From positions 1 to 29,094 of the IMG/VR virus record IMGVR_UViG_3300021093_005174: a DNA stretch of 29,094 bases, one strand, 5' to 3'. The position numbers and the translations under genes were made by a program. This document shows, in pieces, positions 1 through 6,819 of the stretch. Positions within the stretch are counted from its first letter, which is position 1. Each line of letters starts with the position of its first letter. The notes under the pieces are model-generated. The model was not told the DNA's origin. It made no database searches and worked only from the letters and a program-made list of their open reading frames with translations. The stretch is from a virus.

Positions 1-112
1 TGATGGCGACTTCGGTCCTGGCACTGAAGCAAAAGTCAAGGCATGGCAGAAGGCAAACGGCCTGAAGGATGACGGCATTATCGGTCCTGTCACATGGGAC
101 AAGATGTTCTGA
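1..112 (+). CDS. C-terminal end of a peptidoglycan-binding (endolysin-like) protein, 5' truncated
   Basis: Only the last 36 codons and the stop (TGA at 110-112) are inside the window; the reading frame is open to the left edge. The residues follow the peptidoglycan-binding domain 1 pattern: DGDFGPGTEAKVKAWQ, then NGLKDDGIIGPVTW, with the repeat's typical D-G-x-x-G-P-x-T turns. Such repeats usually sit at the end of phage endolysins or other cell-wall hydrolases and bind the wall polymer. The small lipoprotein and membrane genes that follow on the same strand fit a lysis cassette. The catalytic part lies outside the window, so the enzyme type cannot be stated. Confidence 0.8.
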   Translation, partial: DGDFGPGTEAKVKAWQKANGLKDDGIIGPVTWDKMF

Positions 113-132
113 CATAAAAATAAAGGGGCAGT

Positions 133-333
133 ATGAAAATTAAAATATTGCTACTTTCACTAGCAGCAATTTCTTTAGGAACACTTTCGTCATGTGGATA
201 CGACGGAAACTTCAGATACTCATGTCAGGACCCCGACAACTGGGAGAACGAAGAATGCAATCCTCCCGCATGCAAGGTGACGGGGACCTGCACGGAAGAC
301 ATTCTTGGATGGACCGAAGAGGGTGGCCAATGA
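133..333 (+). CDS. small phage lipoprotein
   Basis: This 66-residue protein has a short basic N-terminus (MKIK), a hydrophobic stretch (residues 4-17) and a lipobox ending LSSC, so Cys21 is the likely lipidated residue. The mature part is only about 45 residues and carries five further cysteines with a CQDP-NWENEECNPP-C pattern. From memory, similar small cysteine-rich lipoproteins occur beside lysis genes in freshwater phages; this was not checked. It would be anchored on the outside of the cytoplasmic membrane. The start follows AAAGGGGCAGT, a good ribosome site. Its stop overlaps the next start (ATGA at 330-333), so translation is probably coupled. A role in lysis is inferred from position only. 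Confidence 0.75.
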   Translation: MKIKILLLSLAAISLGTLSSCGYDGNFRYSCQDPDNWENEECNPPACKVTGTCTEDILGWTEEGGQ

Positions 334-617
334 CGAATAAACGCAGGTACACGGAAGAAGAACTTGATGCTCGTCTTAAGTTTGTCATTGGATGCATTCT
401 TGGTTCAGTGCTACTAACCACAACATTGGCCATCCTCTACGCACTCATTTTTGTGACTCAGCCGATTGGGGCCCAGGCCGAAAATGACAAGATGTTCTTT
501 GGGGTGCTTTCGAATGTGGCTACCTTCATTACGGGCACACTTGCTGGATTGATGATTCAGGGTCGCGGGAAAAGAGTTTCGGAAGAATCTCAAAACACAG
601 AAACAGCCGAAGAATGA
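330..617 (+). CDS. small membrane protein with two predicted TM helices (holin-like position)
   Basis: This is a 95-residue protein, taken from the ATG at 330 that overlaps the lipoprotein stop. A longer in-frame ORF begins at 192 but lies entirely over the lipoprotein gene, so the overlap start is preferred. Residues 1-17 are charged (KRRYTEEELDARLK). Two hydrophobic segments follow at about 18-43 and 56-77, and the tail is charged (KRVSEESQ, ETAEE). Short length, two helices, a charged tail and a place just after an endolysin-like gene are what is expected of a holin or antiholin. No family signature proves this. Its stop overlaps the next start (ATGA, 614-617). Confidence 0.75.
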   Translation: MTNKRRYTEEELDARLKFVIGCILGSVLLTTTLAILYALIFVTQPIGAQAENDKMFFGVLSNVATFITGTLAGLMIQGRGKRVSEESQNTETAEE

Positions 618-793
618 TTGAGGTTGTGGTTGCCCTAATTGGTGCCGTAAGCATCATTCTCGTCGCCCTGGTAGAAAAGGGTCGTCGCGAGAATAAAACT
701 GACCACAATATTGTTCTTGAATCACTGTCACGAATTGAGACCAAAGTTGATGGTCATATCAATGACCATGCGAAGGGCGAATTTGATCAATAA
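614..793 (+). CDS. 59-aa single-TM phage protein
   Basis: The ATG at 614 overlaps the previous stop and the ORF ends with TAA at 791-793. The protein starts with a hydrophobic helix (residues 2-20), continues with KGRRENK and ends in a short amphipathic stretch with HNIVLESLSRIETKVDGHINDH. This layout, one N-terminal helix plus a short cytoplasmic coiled-coil-like tail, is common in small phage proteins beside holins. The gene is third in an overlapping lipoprotein-membrane-membrane set, which supports it being real in spite of its size. A function in lysis timing is possible but is inference from position. Confidence 0.65.
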   Translation: MIEVVVALIGAVSIILVALVEKGRRENKTDHNIVLESLSRIETKVDGHINDHAKGEFDQ

Positions 794-825
794 TTTGTTG
801 TGCAATAAGTTAAAGGGGAAAATAA

Positions 826-2196
826 ATGAGGGCATTACGTCGTGTCTTATTATGTCTAATCGGTGCTTTTGGTTTGCTTGGGATGGTATCTTCGCTATAT
901 TCGACGCCACAAGCACCCGCTTACGCGACAAGTAGTGGCGGTGGCCCAATTGTTCTTGATGGCATGGACCCTGTTTGCCATGCTGCTTACGGCGAGAATA
1001 CCGACCAATACATTGCCAAAGTAGTTAAGAGTGTGTACGACCAGTCGTCTATGCCTGGCAATAATGGCAAAATTGCCATCCTTGGCATAGCAAGTATCAC
1101 CAATGCTGGTGGATGTGGGAATAACTGGAATACTCTTTTATCTACGAAATTTCTTGCCGGGTTCTCAACTGCCCCAACAGTCCAATTCGTTACTACGACA
1201 ACCGAACTTAATGCATTTTTTGCAACTGGGATTACCTCCGATTCACCACGTATGATTTGGATTCCAGACGATTGGGGACGCAGTGCTTCCGTCAATACGA
1301 TTTTCACCTCCAACGCCGAAAAGATTGCCGACTTCGTCAACTCTGGGGGCGGACTTTTTGCCAGTTACAACCCATATGGCTGGTTAACCGCCCTGCTCCC
1401 AAGCGCGGTGTTTAATGACGGTGGTTGCAATGGCGGGCCGGAGGCCACCGCCGATGGAATAGCCGACTTTGGTCTAAGCAATACAATTGTCGCCGCGTGT
1501 TGGCACGGATACTTTACCGGCAATGTGGGGACGCTAAAGACGCTGGTTGATTACCCGTACCCATCGGCCTCTTCTTCACGTAAGGCAGTTTCTATCGGTG
1601 GCGGCGAAGTGTCTCTGCCTAGTTCGTTAACGCTCACAATAAGCCCAGAGAACCCACCTGCGGGAACCCCCTTGACCATTACGGCGACCGCACAAACTAT
1701 TGCCGGGGTGCCCCAGGCTGGAGTCACGATAAGTGTGGTTGTAAGCACTGGTCCAGACGCAGGGCAGACATTTACTGCAACAACTAATTCATCGGGCGTG
1801 GCAACAATTACAATAAATACTTCATCTGTTGGTACAAACGTCTATACGGCGACAGCAACTGTCAACGGCGTGGTCAAGACCGTATCAACGACAGTCACCT
1901 GGGTTGCACCGCCCACCACTACAGCAGCACCCACGACGACCGAACCCCCAACCACGACGACCGAACCCCCAACCACGACTATCGCCCCAATAACCACGGA
2001 ACCAACATTGGCTACAACCCCAGGGACGACCACGCAAGCTCCGGCAGCCGCACCAACTGACGAACAGCAATCCCCGTCAATACTTCCAATTACTGGAAAT
2101 CGGCTCCACGTAAAGTGGATCCTATTTATTATTTCTCTACTCATTTCTGGAATAATAGTTAGAAGCACCATAAATATCATGGGGAGAAAAAAATGA
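826..2196 (+). CDS. LPXTG-type cell-wall-anchored surface protein
   Basis: This 456-residue exported protein has the full layout of a sortase substrate. A signal peptide covers about residues 1-35 (basic MRALRR, hydrophobic core, AYA at the probable cleavage site). A globular part of about 230 residues includes VNSGGGLFASYNPYG, which looks Rossmann-like (weak assignment). A beta-rich Ig-like repeat follows at about 268-360 (TLTISPENPPAGTPLTITATA). Next comes a Thr/Pro stalk (TTTEPP repeats, about 362-415), the sorting motif LPITG at 420-424, a hydrophobic helix, and a basic end (GRKK). The start follows AAAGGGGAAAATAA, a good ribosome site. The stop overlaps the next gene (ATGA at 2193). It should be displayed on the host wall by a host sortase. 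The binding target is unknown. Confidence 0.85.
   Translation: MRALRRVLLCLIGAFGLLGMVSSLYSTPQAPAYATSSGGGPIVLDGMDPVCHAAYGENTDQYIAKVVKSVYDQSSMPGNNGKIAILGIASITNAGGCGNNWNTLLSTKFLAGFSTAPTVQFVTTTTELNAFFATGITSDSPRMIWIPDDWGRSASVNTIFTSNAEKIADFVNSGGGLFASYNPYGWLTALLPSAVFNDGGCNGGPEATADGIADFGLSNTIVAACWHGYFTGNVGTLKTLVDYPYPSASSSRKAVSIGGGEVSLPSSLTLTISPENPPAGTPLTITATAQTIAGVPQAGVTISVVVSTGPDAGQTFTATTNSSGVATITINTSSVGTNVYTATATVNGVVKTVSTTVTWVAPPTTTAAPTTTEPPTTTTEPPTTTIAPITTEPTLATTPGTTTQAPAAAPTDEQQSPSILPITGNRLHVKWILFIISLLISGIIVRSTINIMGRKK
1931..1980 (+). repeat. 21-bp tandem repeat encoding the Thr/Pro stalk
   Basis: A 21-bp unit beginning CCACGACGACCGAA occurs at 1931 and again at 1952 without change, with a partial third copy from 1973. 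Each unit encodes one TTTEPPT heptad of the stalk of the LPXTG protein. Exact repetition at DNA level suggests recent slippage or recombination, so stalk length may differ between related phages. Confidence 0.85.
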
Positions 2197-2444
2197 AATT
2201 TTCAAATAATATGAAACCAGTCCTTTACAGGATTTTGGCTACCTTTACTGTATCTGGTCTGGGTGTTGTCGGCGCTGGAGCAATCACCAATATCCCACTG
2301 TGGAAAGCAGTCATGATGGCCGGTTTTGGCAGCGTCGCACAGGTGATCGAAGGTTTAGCCAGAGCATACCTAAATGACGGTACAATATCTCCAGAGGAAA
2401 TGGAAGCCGTATTTCACGAAGCTGAGGACAATAGCACGGCGTGA
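2193..2444 (+). CDS. small two-helix membrane protein, holin-like
   Basis: This 83-residue protein starts at an ATG that overlaps the LPXTG gene stop. It has a basic start (MKFSNNMKPVLYR), hydrophobic segments at about 13-32 and 36-56 rich in Gly and Ala, and an acidic tail (NDGTISPEEMEAVFHEAED). The tail resembles half of an EF-hand but lacks the first ligand residues, so calcium binding is not claimed. Gly/Ala-rich two-helix proteins of this size are typical of phage holins of the r1t kind. The translational overlap with the surface-protein gene suggests the two are made together. Confidence 0.65.
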   Translation: MKFSNNMKPVLYRILATFTVSGLGVVGAGAITNIPLWKAVMMAGFGSVAQVIEGLARAYLNDGTISPEEMEAVFHEAEDNSTA

Positions 2445-2448
2445 TACG

Positions 2449-2859
2449 GTGAGTTCCTCAACGCCAGAAATGTGGGCGAAAAAGATAAATCTCAACAAAG
2501 GACGCCGGGTGGCCGATCAGATACATGACAGCGAGATGCTGTGGAACAATGACGGTCATCGAATTTTCTTGCGCATTGTCAAGTCTGAGCTGGAAGTCTA
2601 CGACGTAGCTTGCCCACACATGGGTTCCACGGAGGCGGCGTGCTATTCGCCACGACATGGGTGTGCCGTAAAATACTTCATTCAGCGTTTCGGCATGGAT
2701 TGCAACGTAGGTTCATGTATGGCTAATGAAGTTCTGGATATTTGCTGGTCCCTCGTTGGCGACATCACCGACCTGGACGAGTCCCAACTATGGTTTGTTC
2801 CACTGAATGACGAGGTATTCCACGCTTGGATGCAATCCCGTATGGGTGGAAATAATTAG
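2449..2859 (+). CDS. conserved phage hypothetical protein
   Basis: The protein is 136 residues if the GTG at 2449 is used, just after the previous stop; an ATG at 2470 (MWAKKINLNKG) is an alternative. Neither has a clear ribosome site. A start at 2374 would overlap the previous gene by 71 bases and is less likely. The sequence has several His and Cys (CPHMGSTEAACYS, RHGCAVKYF, MDCNVGSC) that could bind metal, and no membrane segment or signal. From memory, similar proteins occur in freshwater actinophages without assigned function; this was not checked. It converges on the minus-strand regulator genes, and the two stop codons overlap (2856-2859). Confidence 0.7.
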   Translation: MSSSTPEMWAKKINLNKGRRVADQIHDSEMLWNNDGHRIFLRIVKSELEVYDVACPHMGSTEAACYSPRHGCAVKYFIQRFGMDCNVGSCMANEVLDICWSLVGDITDLDESQLWFVPLNDEVFHAWMQSRMGGNN

Positions 2860-3110
2860 CGAGAGTCTGAACTTCTTGACTTCAGGGCATTGGCATAAAC
2901 TGCCTCTACGCCACTTTCAGTAATAACCCATTTACCATCATCGCAGACACTTAGATATCCCAGCCCAACGAGCAAATTTGCCGAGCGCCTGACCTTGGCT
3001 GGTCCATCGAAAACTCCCAAAATATACGTAATGTCCGACTCAGCGAACGGCTTACGTAACATTTTAGCCACCATTAGTAGGCTATGAGTGTTTGAATCCT
3101 TTTTGAACAT
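2856..3110 (-). CDS. small winged-helix-like protein
   Basis: This is an 84-residue protein. Residues 15-80 have the rhythm of a winged helix: a helix (HSLLMVAKMLRKPF), a second helix after AESDITYIL, a recognition-like helix (KVRRSANLLVGLGYLSV) and a wing (CDDGKWVITESGVEAV). The phrase GLGYLSV followed by W-V-I-T-E-S-G is typical of MarR/PadR-like wings. It overlaps the end of the upstream winged-helix gene by 29 bases on the same strand, so the two are probably co-translated and may work as a pair. DNA binding is inferred from fold-like pattern only. Confidence 0.6.
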   Translation of the reverse strand: MFKKDSNTHSLLMVAKMLRKPFAESDITYILGVFDGPAKVRRSANLLVGLGYLSVCDDGKWVITESGVEAVYANALKSRSSDSR

Positions 3111-3411
3111 GATCGAAAAATTCCTTTAAGGCGATAAAGTCTTGATGATTGTGGAGAGCGGACAGATTTACCTCGTACTGGTTACGTCTGCCAACTTTTT
3201 GTGTATTCACGATACCGAAATTTTGTAAATTTGCAACCGCTTTTTCAATTGCCGCCTCCGATACGCCAAGAGTCACAGCCATCGCGACCTGCGTCATGCC
3301 TGGGTCTAACGTGATCAACATCAGCACCTTCATATTGGTCGACAGGATGGACGGCTTGCTAGTGTATTCATTATCGCCAGACCACAGTCTTAACAAATTG
3401 TCAATGCTCAT
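3082..3411 (-). CDS. winged-helix (MarR/ArsR-like) transcriptional regulator
   Basis: This is a 109-residue protein. The core runs through NMKVLMLITLDPGMTQVAMAV, then LGVSEAAIEKAVANLQNFGI as the helix-turn-helix, and a wing (VNTQKVGRRNQYEV), followed by a C-terminal helix that could dimerise. Position 40-85 matches a small MarR/ArsR-like domain. The gene heads a leftward pair that faces the rightward gene at 3496, with an inverted repeat (3454-3466) between them. This is the usual layout of a phage repressor that controls a divergent promoter. The actual target is inferred. There is no strong ribosome site before the ATG. Confidence 0.7.
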   Translation of the reverse strand: MSIDNLLRLWSGDNEYTSKPSILSTNMKVLMLITLDPGMTQVAMAVTLGVSEAAIEKAVANLQNFGIVNTQKVGRRNQYEVNLSALHNHQDFIALKEFFDHVQKGFKHS

Positions 3412-3495
3412 TGATCTCTACCCCAAACTCCGCGTATGATCCTTATTCGAGGTTACACCAAGTGTACTCCTAGATAGATAACCAACGGAGGGGAT
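3412..3495. promoter_or_regulatory. divergent intergenic control region with inverted repeat
   Basis: These 84 bases separate the leftward winged-helix gene from the rightward block starting at 3496. They hold the inverted repeat TACAC-CAA-GTGTA at 3454-3466. A possible rightward promoter has TTACAC (3453-3458) and TAGATA (3475-3480), 16 bases apart, so the repeat would overlap its -35. A strong ribosome site (CGGAGGGG) lies before the ATG at 3496. The arrangement suggests an operator, but neither promoter matches the consensus closely. Confidence 0.45.
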
Positions 3496-3765
3496 ATGCT
3501 GTCGGATAAAATTCTTCTGCTGCAGCAAAATGGTGGAACGGCGAAGGCCTGCAAATTTGCGGTCATCGCTGGTGCCATGTCAGAAAACGACAAAATTGCA
3601 CTCGTTGACGCACTCGTAACTCAGTCGGTGTCGTTGCGAGCACTTGAACGTCTACTTGCCGACGAGGGTACACCGATTGGGCGTGACTCTCTCACGACAG
3701 CACGTATTTGCGCCACGAACACCAAGAGATGTAAGTGTGGATTTTTCGCAGGGGAGACAGAATGA
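3496..3765 (+). CDS. conserved small phage protein, possibly HTH-like
   Basis: This 89-residue protein is preceded by CGGAGGGGAT, a strong ribosome site. The first 30 residues include KACKFAVIAGAMSENDK. The middle (ALVDALVTQSVSLRALERLLADEGTPIGRDSLTTAR) reads like a helix-turn-helix with a recognition helix near residues 62-72. The tail has a CKCGFF cysteine pair. From memory, small proteins of this pattern sit just before metallophosphoesterase genes in actinophages; this was not checked. Its stop overlaps the start of the phosphoesterase gene (ATGA at 3762), so the two are translationally coupled. DNA binding is a guess from the pattern. Confidence 0.65.
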   Translation: MLSDKILLLQQNGGTAKACKFAVIAGAMSENDKIALVDALVTQSVSLRALERLLADEGTPIGRDSLTTARICATNTKRCKCGFFAGETE

Positions 3766-4943
3766 GTCTTTCGGGTAAAATTAACGAAGAAAAAAGCAAA
3801 GAAGCCAAAGCCAAAACATTGGGAGCAATCGCTGATTTACTCGCATCCAAGAATATCGACATTGACGAAGTCGGGGATATCAAAAGAATATCCATTTACC
3901 AGTCAATGCTCAAAGACGAGAACGGCGATGCCCAGGTAGTCGATCTCGCCGCCATTCAAATTTCCCCCAAATGGGAATCCGGGCCCGAGTGGCAGATAAT
4001 TCAGCGTGGTCCCGAGATTAAGCTCCCGAAAAATACGTCATCACCACGCACATCAGACTCATTCAAGACATGCGTCGTTGTTCCCGATATCCAGTTCGGT
4101 TATTACCGCAACAAAGAGAGCTGCCTGGAGCCAACCCACGACGAAGAGGCAATTAGTGTTTCGCTGAACGTCATCAAGTACCTAAAGCCAGAGTTGATTG
4201 TTTGTGTTGGTGACAACCTCGATCTTCCAGAAATGGGGAAGTACGTCACCTATCCGAGCTATGCGCTTACCACGCAGGCGACGATTGACCGTGCGACAAC
4301 TTTTTGCGCGGAAATGCGCCACGCTGCCCCCAATGCGCAGATCGTCTGGCTTGCCGGAAATCATGAAGAACGCATGCCCAAGTACATCGTTCAGAATGCT
4401 GGTGCCGCATATGGTCTTCGAAAGGGCAATACGCCCGACTCTTGGCCCGTTATGTCCGTTCCTTACCTGTGCCGAATGGACGAGTTCGGCGTAGAGTACA
4501 GACCAGGATATCCGGCATCAGACATTTGGGTCAACCAGAAGCTTCGCATTATTCATGGCGACCGTGTCAAGAGCTCTGGATCCACGGCTCACGTTTATCT
4601 GAACGCAGAGAAAAGCAGCGTGATTTACGGACACATACACCGTATCGAATGTGCGTTCAAGACACGCGAAGATTGGGATGGGCCACGGACAATCATGGCC
4701 GCGTCCCCTGGGTGTTTAGCACGGATCGATGGGGCGATCCCCAGCACCAAGGGCGGCGTTGATTTGGACGGACGACCACTGACGCGCCACGAGAACTGGC
4801 AGCAGGGTCTGGGGATTGTAATGTACGAAGACAGCGGTGATCATAAGTTCTCATACGAATGCATGCCTATCTACTCTGGCTGGGGCATGTTCCGTGGCAA
4901 AGAGTTTATTTCATCTCAGCGGCAGGCAAATCAGGTCTCCTGA
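3762..4943 (+). CDS. calcineurin-like metallophosphoesterase
   Basis: The 393-residue protein starts at the ATG overlapping the previous stop. All blocks of the calcineurin-type dinuclear metal site are visible: VVPDIQFG (Asp109, with Gln where the family usually has His), GDNLD (150-154), GNHEE (199-203), IHGD (264-267) and GHIH (290-293). Such enzymes hydrolyse phosphomonoesters or diesters, including nucleic acids and cyclic nucleotides. The substrate cannot be told from sequence. A charged N-terminal region of about 100 residues precedes the catalytic domain. The next gene starts two bases after the stop. Repair or modification of DNA ends, or removal of nucleotide signals, are possible roles. 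Confidence 0.88.
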   Translation: MSLSGKINEEKSKEAKAKTLGAIADLLASKNIDIDEVGDIKRISIYQSMLKDENGDAQVVDLAAIQISPKWESGPEWQIIQRGPEIKLPKNTSSPRTSDSFKTCVVVPDIQFGYYRNKESCLEPTHDEEAISVSLNVIKYLKPELIVCVGDNLDLPEMGKYVTYPSYALTTQATIDRATTFCAEMRHAAPNAQIVWLAGNHEERMPKYIVQNAGAAYGLRKGNTPDSWPVMSVPYLCRMDEFGVEYRPGYPASDIWVNQKLRIIHGDRVKSSGSTAHVYLNAEKSSVIYGHIHRIECAFKTREDWDGPRTIMAASPGCLARIDGAIPSTKGGVDLDGRPLTRHENWQQGLGIVMYEDSGDHKFSYECMPIYSGWGMFRGKEFISSQRQANQVS

Positions 4944-4944
4944 A

Positions 4945-5607
4945 ATGACAACCATTGTCGGCATATGTGGCGACGGTTACGCCGTTCTGTGTGCCGACAG
5001 TCGTATATCGACAGTTGATCCTGATGGTTACACATCGAGCATTCAAACCCTCCCATCGTCAATGCCAAAGATTGCCTCCGTTGGCTCGTACCATATTGGG
5101 GTCTCCGGCGATGTGAGGGCCATCAACATCGTTACATACGCATTTCAGCCACCAATGCCACCCCCGTCACTGCGCGGTAAAAAGTTAGATGAGTTTTTTA
5201 CTACGAAATTCATACCCGCCCTTCGGTCGTGCTACGAGACAAATGGCTACTCCTACGTGCCCCCGGACTCAAACATTTCGCGTTCAATCGAAGCTGGATC
5301 TACCCTCTTGGTTGCGATAAATCGCGTCATCTATCAGGTGGATAATGATTACTCGTGGTTTTCTGACAGTGGTGGAGTTTATGCCATTGGTACGGGGGCC
5401 GCGTATGCATTAGGTGCGCTAGGGATTCTGTGCCCCAAACTACAAACACTCCAGCAGGCAAAAAAGAACGCAATTAAAGCGATTGCGGTTGCGGCAAAAA
5501 ATGACCCCCATAGCGGTTATCCATACAATGTTGTTTTTCAGGAAGCGTCAATGGCCACCCCATCGACACGGACAAAGGTAAATGGAAAACGAACAAAATC
5601 AGAATGA
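4945..5607 (+). CDS. proteasome/HslV-like Ntn hydrolase
   Basis: This 220-residue protein begins M-T-T-I-V-G, so removal of Met leaves an N-terminal Thr. Numbered from that Thr, Asp17 falls in CADSR exactly as in proteasome beta subunits. Lys41 (in MPKIASVG) fills the Lys33 place after a short insertion. GVSGD matches the Gly47 region. AIGTGAAYALGAL (147-159) matches the family's G-S-G block, and KNDPHSG (185-191) matches the Asp166/Ser169 block. All catalytic elements of a threonine protease are therefore present. Start at 4945 is fixed by this logic; an upstream ATG at 4837 would bury the Thr. The family usually forms rings; whether this one does is unknown. Confidence 0.85.
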   Translation: MTTIVGICGDGYAVLCADSRISTVDPDGYTSSIQTLPSSMPKIASVGSYHIGVSGDVRAINIVTYAFQPPMPPPSLRGKKLDEFFTTKFIPALRSCYETNGYSYVPPDSNISRSIEAGSTLLVAINRVIYQVDNDYSWFSDSGGVYAIGTGAAYALGALGILCPKLQTLQQAKKNAIKAIAVAAKNDPHSGYPYNVVFQEASMATPSTRTKVNGKRTKSE

Positions 5608-5887
5608 TTCAGTAAACGCATGGATGGACGAAGCATCCTGCAAAGGAAAAACGGTAATGATGTTCCCCAAAGAACATAAAGACATTACTTACATCGTGGC
5701 AGCTAGGGCGATGTGTGCAGAATGTCGGGTCAGGGAACAATGTCTGGAGTACGCCCTTGAGTTCCCTACGGTAGATATGCACGGAGTTTGGGCGGGTCTC
5801 ACTAGTAGGCAATTGGCAGCTGAACAGAGGCGTCGTGGTATTTCTCCGTCTAGACCAACCTTGGCGCAAATGTGGGGCTACGAATGA
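5582..5887 (+). CDS. WhiB-family iron-sulfur regulator no. 1
   Basis: This is a protein of up to 101 residues with the four WhiB cysteines: Cys20, then C-x2-C-x5-C at 45, 48 and 54, followed by the turn GVWAG at 68-72 and a basic stretch (AAEQRRRG). In the family these cysteines hold a [4Fe-4S] cluster and the protein binds the primary sigma factor to change promoter choice; phage WhiB proteins can act against host WhiB2. The start at 5582 overlaps the hydrolase gene by 26 bases; an in-frame ATG at 5621 is possible. Its stop overlaps the next start (ATGA at 5884). Confidence 0.9.
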   Translation: MENEQNQNDSVNAWMDEASCKGKTVMMFPKEHKDITYIVAARAMCAECRVREQCLEYALEFPTVDMHGVWAGLTSRQLAAEQRRRGISPSRPTLAQMWGYE

Positions 5888-6081
5888 AAAAAGAATTACT
5901 GACTCCAGAAGAACAGACATTTCTCTCTCAAATGATTGTCCATCACGACATGGCGGTGAAAATGTCTAAGAAAATGCTCTTAAGTGTAGATTCGCACGAC
6001 GTCGAGTCGCTGTGTTACTCGATAATTCAGAATCAGGTAAATGAGATTGCGCTGATGAAACAAATGCTCAGGGGGGCCTAG
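5884..6081 (+). CDS. short DUF305-like helical protein
   Basis: This 65-residue protein starts at an ATG overlapping the WhiB stop. It contains MIVHHDMAVKMSKKML and a second helix with QVNEIALMKQML. These match the DUF305 pattern, where a His-His-x-Met helix is followed by a helix with x-E-I-x-x-M. DUF305 proteins are usually exported and some bind copper. This one has no signal peptide and is much shorter than the usual domain of about 150 residues, so it keeps only the core helical hairpin. It may bind metal in the cytoplasm or bind another protein. Its stop overlaps the stop of the convergent gene (6078-6081). Confidence 0.65.
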   Translation: MKKELLTPEEQTFLSQMIVHHDMAVKMSKKMLLSVDSHDVESLCYSIIQNQVNEIALMKQMLRGA

Positions 6082-6338
6082 TTGTTTCTAGTTCTACGCA
6101 CGTAATCATCGTAGGTGATCCCTCGTGGAGATTCACCACACGGGTATTTGGCATACTCGGTATCAGCAAGAACCCTACACACTTCGCACTCAACGAATGT
6201 TCCGATCCCACTTACTGAGTATCGTTCGTCCATATCGATTACGCGCCATGTATGGCTATCGTAATTCTTCATAACCTGCTCTTGGCTGCCCTTGAAGGGC
6301 GGGCAAATCTTAATGATTCGACTGAGGAAGCGGGACAC
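6078..6338 (-). CDS. small Cys-rich hypothetical protein
   Basis: The GTG at 6338 is supported by GAGGGGGG, ending seven bases before the start. This gives 86 residues; an internal ATG would give 64. The C-terminal half has CEVC at 51-54 and Cys67, enough for a partial zinc knuckle. From memory, the phrase WRVIDMDERY...CEVC resembles small phage proteins that carry one zinc site; this was not checked. No membrane segment is present. It is the last gene of the leftward block and its stop shares bases with the DUF305 gene stop. Confidence 0.6.
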   Translation of the reverse strand: MSRFLSRIIKICPPFKGSQEQVMKNYDSHTWRVIDMDERYSVSGIGTFVECEVCRVLADTEYAKYPCGESPRGITYDDYVRRTRNN

Positions 6339-6356
6339 TACTTTTCCCCCCTCGGT

Positions 6357-6776
6357 CTACCTCGCAGCATCATCGCCCATTTCCTGATTCATGGATACGA
6401 TTTCATCAGCAATAATATTTGCGTATTTTCTGCGCAGTCGCCATACCTTCTTGTTCATCTCATTCATTGTTGAGCTGCTACGAGCTTTTAGGATGATTTG
6501 ATCATCATAAATACCATGCCGCTTAAATAATGCGTTATTGAAGTCCGAGGCCTCGAAGATTATGTCAGATATCCACCCGCCACGAATATCAATCTGCATC
6601 ATCAGTTCGCAAAGTCCACCTTGACCGAATTCTTCATATATGCGAGCAACCAGAATTCCGCACAAGGAAGAACGATATATCGAGTCAGCATCACGGTTTT
6701 GGCTGATGAATTCTCCAAGGAAATTTAGCAGGTCAGCTCTTGAGAATTCATTGTCATCTTCGTCTTCAAAGTTCAT
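6357..6776 (-). CDS. hypothetical protein
   Basis: The protein has 139 residues; the start follows AAGGGGTGGGCAGCT, a good ribosome site. It is acidic at the N-terminus (MNFEDEDDNEFSRADLL) and basic near the end (NKKVWRLRRKYANIIADEI), mostly helical in appearance, without signal or membrane segment. I do not recognise a family. It lies between the DUF932 gene and the small Cys-rich gene on the same strand, with short gaps, and so probably belongs to the same leftward transcript. Confidence 0.65.
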   Translation of the reverse strand: MNFEDEDDNEFSRADLLNFLGEFISQNRDADSIYRSSLCGILVARIYEEFGQGGLCELMMQIDIRGGWISDIIFEASDFNNALFKRHGIYDDQIILKARSSSTMNEMNKKVWRLRRKYANIIADEIVSMNQEMGDDAAR

Positions 6777-6819
6777 AGCTGCCCACCCCTTGCGGAAGAA
6801 TGACGCTTGACTAATTGTC

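Noticed and set aside
1842-2180. Minus-strand ORFs with Val/Gly repeats opposite the LPXTG gene
   Set aside because: These are mirror images of the Thr/Pro stalk coding repeat and have no start signal.
4837-4944. Upstream start for the proteasome-like gene
   Set aside because: It lies within the phosphoesterase gene and would bury the catalytic N-terminal Thr; the ATG at 4945 exposes it.
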